The notes below the pieces were generated by a model. That model made no database searches and was not told the DNA's origin. It saw nothing but the letters and a program-made list of their open reading frames with translations. From an uncultured Clostridia bacterium (GTDB lineage Bacteria > Bacillota > Clostridia > Christensenellales > CAG-138): a stretch of DNA of 27,550 bases. The stretch is taken from assembly GCA_937915925.1 (NCBI GenBank), contig CALGGM010000109.1, positions 1 through 27,550 of the forward strand, read 5' to 3'. A program made the translations under genes and the position numbers. This document shows positions 22,093 to 27,550 of the stretch, in pieces. How positions within the stretch are numbered: the first letter of the stretch is position 1; each line of letters begins with the position of its first letter.

Positions 22093-22247
22093 AGACTGTT
22101 GGGAAGGGAGGCAGAAGAGGTATTCTCTAAAGGGTGGTTTTCAACCGCTACTACAGAATAGCTGTGCGATGATCTTTCTGCGGTAAATGAATGATAGCAG
22201 CTATCGGAAAGGATCTTTTCTCTCGGCAGGTTAAAAACAAAAACGTG

Positions 22248-22346
22248 TCATTCTGAGCCGAAGGCGAAGAATCTCTGATCGCAAGATCGAATACATCATA
22301 GTTTCGCTCTGAGATCCTTCCTCGCTTCGCTCCTCAGGATGACATT
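22248..22346. repeat. R1 inverted pair
   Basis: A minus-orientation R1 copy (TGTCATTCTGAG ... GAATCTC) at 22248-22277 faces a plus-orientation copy (GAGATCC ... CTCAGGATGACA) at about 22311-22346. A transcript could form a long stem. It marks the left edge of the AT-rich island. Confidence 0.75.
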
Positions 22347-22357
22347 CTTTTTCTGGA

Positions 22358-22393
22358 AGAGCGCACTTACTTACCATCGACGCTGTTGACGGT
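22358..22393 (-). other. Relic resembling a MobQ-type transfer origin (oriT)
   Basis: On the minus strand an imperfect inverted repeat, ACCGTCAAC-AGC-GTCGATGGT (22393-22373), is followed by AA and GTAAGTGCGCTCT (22370-22358). From memory, the nick region of RSF1010/R1162 and of pGO1/pSK41-type plasmids reads TAAGTGCGCCCT next to an inverted repeat, so all but one base of that core agree. No relaxase gene is in the window, so it would be a remnant. Confidence 0.45.
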
Positions 22394-22462
22394 GATACCC
22401 TCCTGCGTCGGGACGTGCGTACACAACAGTGGTTCCTATTTCCAGTACACAATCAACAGGGT

Positions 22463-22540
22463 TAGGGGTGTCCCCTAAAGCAAAAGCCGAGGTATTTCAA
22501 CCTCGGCTATCGGCATTTGGAACACAAATGCCCTGCTTGC
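22463..22540. other. Three consecutive hairpins next to the oriT-like relic
   Basis: TTAGGGG-TGT-CCCCTAA, AGCCGAGGT-ATTTCA-ACCTCGGCT and GGCATTTG-GAACA-CAAATGCC follow one another. On the minus strand the second is followed by TTTTGCTTT, so it could terminate a transcript coming from the right. Such hairpin clusters are common near mobilisation regions; the role here is inferred. Confidence 0.6.
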
Positions 22541-22653
22541 TATTCTGCGCGACACAGTTACATGCCTGCGAGATCATTTTTTTAAAGGAAGGACTTTTGC
22601 TATGAGTGAGATTCTTTTCATGTTTAGGTTTAACGTAATATAGGTTAAGAAGA

Positions 22654-22682
22654 TTGCATTATTTATGATCTTATGTTAAAAT
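22654..22682 (+). promoter_or_regulatory. Promoter of the ion-channel gene
   Basis: TTGCAT (22654-22659), 17 nt, TAAAAT (22677-22682), then AAAAGGA (22704-22710) and ATG at 22718. Confidence 0.6.
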
Positions 22683-22717
22683 TTACCTGTCGATAAAAGT
22701 CATAAAAGGATAAATAA

Positions 22718-23482
22718 ATGAGATTTAGGAAGAGACTATTTGAGATAATTGAATCGGCAAAAGAATCCGATCGAGTTAGCAACATCTATGACATCTTTAT
22801 GATGATTACAATAGTTGTAAGCATTATTCCTTTGGCTTTTAAAGAGGAACTGCCCGCCTTTGTAATCATTGATAAAATAGCTGTTGTTATTTTCATCATT
22901 GACTATCTCTTACGAGTATTGACAGCCGACTATAAGTTGAACAAAGGCGCCCTTTCCTTTATCATTTACCCAATCACTCCAATGGCGCTAATAGATTTAC
23001 TCTGTATTCTTCCCTCTTTGAACATTATCAGCGGCAGCTTCCGTCTATTGAAAGTTTTTCGTCTATTTAGGACGTTTAGAGTGTTTCGCATTTTCAAAGC
23101 AGTTCGATATTCGAAAAGTATTTACCTAATCAAAAATGTATTTAAGAATTCAAAAAAACCTTTGATTACGGTAGGATTCCTTGCAGCCGCCTATGTGTTG
23201 ATTTCTGCACTGGTGATTTTTAATGCGGAACCTGATACTTTCGATACGTTTTTTGATGCTATATATTGGGCAACGGTTTCTTTAACGACGATGGGATACG
23301 GTGATATTTATCCGGTAACAACGATCGGAAGAATTGTAACTATGGTTTCTTCTATTTTCGGCATTGCGATTATCGCACTTCCGTCTGGCATTATTACTGC
23401 TGGCTTAATGGAGGAGATTAATAAACGAGACAATCTTCAATCTAAGGAAATAGATCAAAAAGAAGCAACAAAAGAGGAATAA
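22718..23482 (+). CDS. Voltage-gated potassium channel-like protein
   Basis: This 254-aa membrane protein has six transmembrane helices and a pore loop. S1 spans about 26-41, S2 50-68 and S3 81-101. S4 is at 108-130 with Arg/Lys at almost every third position (FRLLKVFRLFRTFRVFRIFK), S5 at 148-168, and the selectivity filter is TMGYGD (191-196), followed by S6. GYGD indicates K+ selectivity; S4 indicates voltage sensing. The C terminus is short and charged, without a ligand-binding domain. Codon use is strongly AT-rich, unlike the flanking GC-rich genes, which points to horizontal acquisition. The next gene starts 4 nt after its stop. Confidence 0.93.
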   Translation: MRFRKRLFEIIESAKESDRVSNIYDIFMMITIVVSIIPLAFKEELPAFVIIDKIAVVIFIIDYLLRVLTADYKLNKGALSFIIYPITPMALIDLLCILPSLNIISGSFRLLKVFRLFRTFRVFRIFKAVRYSKSIYLIKNVFKNSKKPLITVGFLAAAYVLISALVIFNAEPDTFDTFFDAIYWATVSLTTMGYGDIYPVTTIGRIVTMVSSIFGIAIIALPSGIITAGLMEEINKRDNLQSKEIDQKEATKEE

Positions 23483-23486
23483 CAAA

Positions 23487-23705
23487 ATGGCTCGTAGAAA
23501 AACATACGGTTTCAGTATGAATCGCTTGACAGGTGTGACTAATGTGAAAAGAAAAGTTGCAAAAGCAACCGGAATCCCTACAACAAAGCAAGGACGTCGT
23601 AACAAGGCGCGACGGATAGCTACTGGAGGAGGATGTTTAGTGTCAATCATGATACCAACATTATTGTTTACTGCGGTTATTGTTCTAATAGTCTGTTTCT
23701 TATAA
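23487..23705 (+). CDS. Small basic protein with C-terminal membrane helix, coupled to the channel gene
   Basis: This 72-aa protein starts MARRKTYGFSMNRLTGVTNVKRKVAKATGIPTTKQGRRNKARR, a highly basic segment. A single C-terminal membrane helix follows (about 51-71, SIMIPTLLFTAVIVLIVCFL). Its N-terminal pattern (KTYGFS ... TGIP-T--GR--K) resembles one I have seen at the start of short proteins in other Firmicutes, but I cannot name a family. It lies 4 nt after the channel gene with AGAGGAA upstream, so the two are cotranscribed. It may be a channel partner; this rests only on the coupling. AT-rich like the channel gene. Confidence 0.78.
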   Translation: MARRKTYGFSMNRLTGVTNVKRKVAKATGIPTTKQGRRNKARRIATGGGCLVSIMIPTLLFTAVIVLIVCFL

Positions 23706-23759
23706 GCTTGATTGGGCTTACGATAAAGCACAGTTAAATAACTCTGTAAGAACCGAACA

Positions 23760-23788
23760 GAGAAGGATCAAGAAACCTTCTCCGTTTT
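23760..23788 (+). terminator. Terminator of the channel operon
   Basis: GAGAAGG (23760-23766), a 9-nt loop, CCTTCTC (23776-23782), then CGTTTT. Confidence 0.75.
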
Positions 23789-23826
23789 AAGAGTTTAAAA
23801 TCCCCCTTGACAAAGCGCCTCTGAAT

Positions 23827-23940
23827 CCGTGTTTTCGCGACGGAGCTATACTAAAGTATGCGACCGAAGATGGCGACGCGCGGGAAGCGTGCGACGTCAC
23901 CTCTGTAACGGAGCGAAGCGGAGTGGTTAAGAAAACGCGG
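23827..23940. repeat. MITE-like 114-bp element
   Basis: The ends CCGTGTTTTC (23827-23836) and GAAAACGCGG (23931-23940) are inverted repeats with one mismatch. Inside are ATACTAAAGTAT and a 50-bp segment (23877-23926) related, in opposite orientation, to 16691-16737. I see no target-site duplication. Confidence 0.45.
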
Positions 23941-23965
23941 ATAGTTTGCGGCGAAGCAATAGAAA

Positions 23966-23989
23966 GAAAGGGCGTTTTTGCGCCCTTTC
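23966..23989 (-). terminator. Terminator-like hairpin downstream of the M32 carboxypeptidase gene
   Basis: GAAAGGGCG (23966-23974) and CGCCCTTTC (23981-23989) with a 6-nt loop. Read on the minus strand it is followed by TTTCTATT. It lies about 110 nt past the carboxypeptidase stop. Confidence 0.6.
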
Positions 23990-24000
23990 ATCCCGCCAGT

Positions 24001-24053
24001 ATTCATTTGAATCAGCTCGCCGCAAACGGTCTGACCCCTTCTACGACAGTCTG
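24001..24053 (-). repeat. 3'-flanking 53-bp repeat, copy 2
   Basis: Reverse complement of the repeat at 4578-4630 with 48 of 53 matches. It is followed on the plus strand by a 13-bp stem with one mismatch (arms around GTTTCC and GGAAAC, about 24053-24081). Confidence 0.8.
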
Positions 24054-24097
24054 AGGAAGGGTTTCCGGTGGAAACCCCTCCTGCATGTTCACGATCC

Positions 24098-25591
24098 TTA
24101 TAAAAGTCCGTACAGCTCGCTGTATTTCTTCGTCAGGTAATCGGTATAGAAGGTCGGGTCGAACGGCGCGCCGAAGGCTTCCTCCATCAGCGCGACCGGC
24201 TCCTTCATGCAGCCGAAGCGGTAGATGTGCGCCGTGAGCCATTCCACGATGGGCTTGAGATTTCCGGCACGAACGAAGCCCCAGAAGTCGAGCTCGCGCT
24301 CCATGCGCTTCACGAGCTGCGCGCCGTACGCGCTGCCCACCGCGTAGGAGGGAAAGTAGCCGAACAGTCCGCTTGCCCAGTGCGAATCCTGCAGCACGCC
24401 GCGCCGATCGTCCGGCACGTCGACGCCGAGGTATTCCTTATACATGCGGTTCCACTCCGCGGGCAGGTCCTTCGGTTCGAGATCGCCGTTAAACAGCCGC
24501 TTTTCGAGCTCGTAGCGCACCATGACGTGCAGCGCGTACGTAAGCTCGTCCGCCTCGGTGCGAATGAGAGACGGCTCCGCCTTGTTGACCGCGACGTAAA
24601 ACTCATGCGCGGTGACGTCCTGTAACTGCTCCTTGAAGATCTCCTGCATCTTCGGGAAGATCGCCTCGATGAACGGCTCGCTTCTGCCGATGATGTTTTC
24701 GAAGAAGCGGGACTGTCCCTCGTGCACGCTCATAGAAACACCGCAGCCGATGGGAAGCCGCGCGATGTCGTCGCCGATGTTGCGCTCATAGGTCGCGTGA
24801 CCGCCCTCGTGGATGACGCTGTACATCGACGCCTCAACCGCGTCCTCATGGTAGTGCGTGGTGATGCGCACGTCGTACTTCGTGAACTCCGTGGTGAACG
24901 GATGCTCGGTCTCGCCGATGACGCAGTGGTTTTTGTCAAGCCCCAGTACGTCCATCAGGTAGTCCGAGAAGATCCGCTGTTCCGCGATCGGATAGTGCCG
25001 ATGCAAAAACGATACGTCGGGCTGCTCCTTGATCTTCGCGATCACGGGCACGAGCCGTTCGCGCACGGTCTTGAAAAACGCGTCGAGCGTCGCCGTGTTC
25101 AAGCCCTTTTCGTACTCGTCAAGCAGCGTGTCGTACACCGGCGCGTCGGGCTTATAATACCTTGCGAAGCGCTTCTTTGCCGCGATCAGCTTTTCGAGGT
25201 GCGGCAGGAACATCTGAAAATTGCTCTTGACCTTCGCCTCGTGCCAGACCTGATCGGCGGTCGTCTGATCGACCGTGTACTGCACATACTCGTCCTTCGG
25301 GATGCACGCGATGCGCGCGCGTTCCTCCATCGCAAGCTCCGCGGTGCGCACGAGCACGGGGTCGACCTCGTCGCGGTGATCAAGGATCTCCCGTTGCATC
25401 GCTTCGGTTTCGGGCGAGGTGACCATGTCGTACATGACCTCGGAGAGAACGCCGAACGTGTCGCCGACGATCGGACCCGCGCCCTTCGGCATGACGGTGT
25501 TCATGTCATAGGACATCAGTCCCATCGCATGGTTGTAGGCGCGCAGCTTTTCGAGATACGCGCGATACGCTTCAACGGTTGTTTCGATCAT
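24098..25591 (-). CDS. M32 family metallocarboxypeptidase
   Basis: This 497-aa cytosolic zinc carboxypeptidase removes C-terminal residues from peptides with broad specificity. All hallmark motifs of family M32 are visible: HPFT (230-233), DVRITT (240-245), the HEGGH zinc motif (261-265), a VHEGQSR segment carrying the HE[S/G]Q motif, IRTEADELTY and GVLQDSHWASGLFGYFPSYAVG. Length is typical. No signal peptide is present. AAAGGAG seven bases upstream supports the ATG. It is the last gene of an operon: the Ig-like lipoprotein gene ends 3 nt upstream, and the C11 peptidase gene precedes that. A role in finishing peptide breakdown after the secreted protease is inferred. Confidence 0.96.
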   Translation of the reverse strand: MIETTVEAYRAYLEKLRAYNHAMGLMSYDMNTVMPKGAGPIVGDTFGVLSEVMYDMVTSPETEAMQREILDHRDEVDPVLVRTAELAMEERARIACIPKDEYVQYTVDQTTADQVWHEAKVKSNFQMFLPHLEKLIAAKKRFARYYKPDAPVYDTLLDEYEKGLNTATLDAFFKTVRERLVPVIAKIKEQPDVSFLHRHYPIAEQRIFSDYLMDVLGLDKNHCVIGETEHPFTTEFTKYDVRITTHYHEDAVEASMYSVIHEGGHATYERNIGDDIARLPIGCGVSMSVHEGQSRFFENIIGRSEPFIEAIFPKMQEIFKEQLQDVTAHEFYVAVNKAEPSLIRTEADELTYALHVMVRYELEKRLFNGDLEPKDLPAEWNRMYKEYLGVDVPDDRRGVLQDSHWASGLFGYFPSYAVGSAYGAQLVKRMERELDFWGFVRAGNLKPIVEWLTAHIYRFGCMKEPVALMEEAFGAPFDPTFYTDYLTKKYSELYGLL

Positions 25592-25594
25592 AAC

Positions 25595-26122
25595 TTAACT
25601 CCTTTCGGGATTGTCGTTCGGGGTATCGGGATCGGGCTCGACGGGCTTTGCGTCGGGCTCGTCTTTTTTTACGGGCTTTCCGAGCAGCACAAGCAGCGCG
25701 ACCGAAAGCACGCCTAATAAGATCAGCACGAGCATGCGCCGCGCGTCGCGCACGGTCACGGAAACGACGGCGCTTGCCGTGTCTCCGGCTTCGGTTTCGG
25801 CGGTGACGGTGAGCTTCGTTTCGCCTGCGCCGCGCGCAAGCACGTACAGCGTTCCGTCCGACAGCACGCCTTCGGCGACGCTTGCGTCCGCGCTCGTCAC
25901 GGAAAAGCGCAGCGCCGAATGATCCAAAGCTGAGAAGCCCTCGGTATAATCCTTGACCGTCTTCGCGGTTTCATCGCGCGCGCCGAGCGGCAGCGTCAGA
26001 ACGAGCTCGGTCTCGCCGGGCGCAAGCACCTTGGGCGCGGCAGGCTCCGCTTCCGGCTGCTTTGCGCAGGCAAGTGTCATCAGCAGCAGACAGCTCATCC
26101 ATACGGTAAAAATTCGCTTCAT
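25595..26122 (-). CDS. Ig-like lipoprotein with a C-terminal membrane helix
   Basis: This 175-aa protein begins MKRIFTVWMSCLLLMTLACAK, a lipoprotein-like signal peptide with Cys19 as the probable lipidated residue (the -3 position is not canonical). A bacterial Ig-like (BIG2-type) domain follows (VTSADASVAEGVLSDGTLYVLARGAGETKLTVTAE). Then come a membrane helix (LVLILLGVLSVALLVLLGK) and a Pro/Asp-rich tail. With both a lipid anchor or signal and a C-terminal helix it should present the Ig domain on the outer face. The start at 26122 is preferred over 26128, where the AAAGGA site would touch the ATG. It lies between the C11 peptidase (14 nt) and M32 carboxypeptidase (3 nt) genes in one operon. 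Role unknown. Confidence 0.82.
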   Translation of the reverse strand: MKRIFTVWMSCLLLMTLACAKQPEAEPAAPKVLAPGETELVLTLPLGARDETAKTVKDYTEGFSALDHSALRFSVTSADASVAEGVLSDGTLYVLARGAGETKLTVTAETEAGDTASAVVSVTVRDARRMLVLILLGVLSVALLVLLGKPVKKDEPDAKPVEPDPDTPNDNPERS

Positions 26123-26136
26123 ATCCATTCCTTTCT

Positions 26137-27550
26137 TCAATCGCCGAACAGCCATCCGAAATCGTCGAACCAACCGTCGCCGAAGCCCCAGTCGCCCCAG
26201 TCGCCCCAGCCGTAGCCGTCGGAATCGTCCCATACGTTCCAGTCGCTGAAATCGAAGCCCGTGCTTGTTTCGACCTCGGTGAACCGTCCGAGCCACGCAA
26301 GGTAGTCCCCGTCGAACCCGGCGTTCTTGAACACGCGGCGCAGCTCGTCGTAAAACTCGCGGTCGCCGTACGGCAGGGTCACCGAAAGCCCCGAAAGCGT
26401 CGTCTCGTCGGAGGTCGCATTGTAGTAAACGATCGCGGCGTCGATCGCGGCGCGCAGCGTGTCGGAACGGTCGGACGGGATGTTTTCCGCAAGCGACAGA
26501 AGGTCGGTGATGCAGTAATCGCTGAGCGTGGAGTCCTCGCCGCCGTCGACATACCAGCTGCCGACCGCCCGAAACCTTGGATGCGCGCGCCCGGTCGATT
26601 CGCGCAGCTGACTGTAGTTTGTGCTCAGCAGCGCGTCCTCGTTCTCATAGGCGAAGGCGACCCACGCGCGGTACAGCAGCGGGACGTACGCCTCGTCGAT
26701 CAGCGCGAGCGTCGTGCCGCCGTCGACGTCTTTATAGCGCTCACACGCGCGCACGGAATCGTCGATCGCGATCTTCGCGAGCGAAGGCGTCGACATCGCG
26801 GGATCGCGGGAAAGCGCCGACAGCCAGCCGGAGTATTCCCACCCGCTGCCGGGCTCGAAATCCTCCGAAAGAAGCGTGTAATCGCAGTAATCGTACAGCG
26901 CCATGCAGACCTCGACCGAGGACATCAGACAGCAGTCCATGCCGATGCAGTCGAAGTACACGCCGCCGTCCTTTAACGCGGTCTGCATTTCGTCGATGGT
27001 CAGCGCGGCGTCGTACGAGCGGAATTCGTCATAGCCGAAGCCGTAGACCGGACCGCCGCCGTGGTCCCACAGAAGCAGGATGTAGCGGTCCGCGGGATAG
27101 TTCTCCGCGCCCCAGCGGATGAAATCGGACAGCGTCGAGGGGATCGTCGTGTCGAGCTGACCGAGCGAGCCGTCGACGAGCGTCAGCCCGGTTTCCGTCA
27201 CAAGATAGCGCTCGGACCGGCGCGAGGAGATCCCGTACTGCTTCGACCACTTGCGCGTGCCGACCGTCTCTACTAAGATATGCACGCGATCGCTCTTTGA
27301 CGCGCGCACCATTTCGGAAAGGTCCTCGGTCGCCTCCTGATAGTCGGATTCGAGATCGGACCCGTTCATCAGCATCAGCACGGTCACGGTGTCCGTGCCG
27401 TCGTGCCGGAGCTTTACCTGCTTTTCGCGGATCACGCTTTGCGGGGTCTGCTCGCCGAGCGGGACGGGAGAGGATGTTATAACCGGCGCCTGCGCGCCGA
27501 ACGGGTCGGCGTCGGGCGCGTCGGTCGGAAGGTCTGTCGGCGCCGCGGTC
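26137..27550 (-). CDS. Clostripain-like C11 family cysteine peptidase, 5' end outside the window
   Basis: The reading frame stays open to the window edge, so the N terminus is missing. The visible part starts with a Pro/Ala/Thr/Asp-rich linker (about 27549-27445), then the catalytic domain. The catalytic His lies in LLLWDHGGG (codon at 27063) and the catalytic Cys in GMDCCLMSSVEV (second Cys, codon at 26931), the standard C11 pair. Clostripain-type enzymes are secreted, usually Arg- or Lys-specific endopeptidases activated by self-cleavage. The protein ends in an unusual Trp/Gly/Asp-rich tail of about 40 residues (WGDWGDWGFGDGW). It is upstream in an operon with an Ig-like lipoprotein and an M32 carboxypeptidase. 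Family secure; specificity unknown. Confidence 0.92.
   Translation of the reverse strand, partial: TAAPTDLPTDAPDADPFGAQAPVITSSPVPLGEQTPQSVIREKQVKLRHDGTDTVTVLMLMNGSDLESDYQEATEDLSEMVRASKSDRVHILVETVGTRKWSKQYGISSRRSERYLVTETGLTLVDGSLGQLDTTIPSTLSDFIRWGAENYPADRYILLLWDHGGGPVYGFGYDEFRSYDAALTIDEMQTALKDGGVYFDCIGMDCCLMSSVEVCMALYDYCDYTLLSEDFEPGSGWEYSGWLSALSRDPAMSTPSLAKIAIDDSVRACERYKDVDGGTTLALIDEAYVPLLYRAWVAFAYENEDALLSTNYSQLRESTGRAHPRFRAVGSWYVDGGEDSTLSDYCITDLLSLAENIPSDRSDTLRAAIDAAIVYYNATSDETTLSGLSVTLPYGDREFYDELRRVFKNAGFDGDYLAWLGRFTEVETSTGFDFSDWNVWDDSDGYGWGDWGDWGFGDGWFDDFGWLFGD

Larger units (their letters stand above)
21504..22717. other. 1.2-kb non-coding, repeat-dense region
   Basis: From left to right it holds an AT-rich promoter-like stretch (21530-21605), R1 copies (21611-21646 and 21686-21714) and a tandem pair of 114/115-bp repeats with a partial third (21786-22047). 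A purine tract (about 22042-22092), an R1 inverted pair (22248-22346), an oriT-like relic (22358-22393) and three hairpins (22463-22540) follow, ending with the ion-channel promoter. I see no convincing gene. An ATG at 22601 with an AAGGAAGG site gives only 13 codons and may be the 5' stub of a lost gene. Confidence 0.7.
23706..24097. other. 392-bp convergent intergenic region
   Basis: It contains the channel-operon terminator, a 114-bp element with imperfect terminal inverted repeats (23827-23940), a terminator-like hairpin (23966-23989), copy 2 of the 53-bp repeat (24001-24053) and a long hairpin (about 24053-24081). No gene can be supported. Base composition returns from AT-rich to GC-rich at about 23800. 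Confidence 0.7.

Noticed and set aside
21940..22186. Small ORFs across the tandem repeats
   Set aside because: They are translations of hairpin repeats and the purine tract, with no ribosome binding site or plausible protein.
22384..22485. Minus-strand peptide fragments (LEIGTTVVYA in one frame, then EGITVNSVDGK and stop in another) that could be a frameshifted gene remnant
   Set aside because: Too short to identify, and the two parts need a frameshift. It could be the 3' end of a lost mobile-element gene overlapping the oriT-like site, but this cannot be supported from the sequence.
1..27550. tRNA genes, rRNA genes and CRISPR arrays
   Set aside because: I looked for tRNA T-arm words followed by a cloverleaf and for regularly spaced repeats with unique spacers; none was convincing. 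The short arrays at 6-76 and 12559-12624 have spacers too short for CRISPR.

Overview
The window looks like chromosome of an anaerobic, high-GC member of the Clostridia (Bacillota), probably gut-associated and without a close named relative that I can identify. The basis is the gene content: DegV, a Noc-type ParB, a FeoA-FeoB fusion followed by the small Cys-rich FeoB-associated membrane protein, DUF1292, a YgeY/YgeW pair, a short two-cluster ferredoxin, and AGGAGG-type ribosome binding sites. The intergenic regions also carry dispersed hairpin repeats of a kind common in such genomes. This placement is inference; no rRNA gene or other phylogenetic marker was analysed. I see no tRNA, rRNA or CRISPR array.

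Layout. 1-1.1 kb: a short repeat array and a DegV protein (-). 1.4-4.6 kb (+): a family 2 glycosyltransferase with an MtnA-like isomerase, then a small unknown protein with a LOG-family phosphoribohydrolase. 4.7-7.6 kb: an unknown 172-aa protein (-), a ferredoxin (-), Noc (+) and RsmA/KsgA (-). 7.7-11.5 kb (+): a small lipoprotein, FeoAB, the FeoB-associated Cys-rich protein and CdsA. 11.6-13.0 kb: a membrane-anchored protein with four 26-residue CxxC repeats (+) and a DUF1292 protein (-), separated by a bidirectional terminator. 13.2-16.5 kb (+): a three-gene operon of YheO-type regulator, YgeY-type hydrolase and YgeW-type carbamoyltransferase, related to the enterobacterial yge cluster linked to purine and diaminopropionate catabolism. 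17.3-20.5 kb (+): a Fic protein with a perfect palindrome over its promoter, and a membrane-anchored Ig-like/transglutaminase protein. 20.6-21.5 kb (-): two small membrane proteins. 21.5-24.1 kb: a repeat-rich region and an AT-rich island with a voltage-gated K+ channel-like gene, a small membrane protein and a relic resembling a MobQ-type transfer origin. 24.1-27.55 kb (-): an operon of clostripain-like C11 peptidase (start outside the window), an Ig-like lipoprotein and an M32 carboxypeptidase.

Most genes are housekeeping. The accessory interest lies in the AT-rich island, the Fic locus, the secreted peptidase operon, the transglutaminase and CxxC-repeat surface proteins, and the intergenic DNA. 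Three patterns cut across the window. First, eight of the thirteen promoters I could place have a -35 element starting TTGC rather than TTGA. Second, two genes (rsmA and the 172-aa gene) have a -10 hexamer placed so that transcription should start at the ATG itself, which implies leaderless mRNAs. Third, two short arrays alternate a fixed 6-7 nt core with variable mini-hairpins at a 16-19 nt period.
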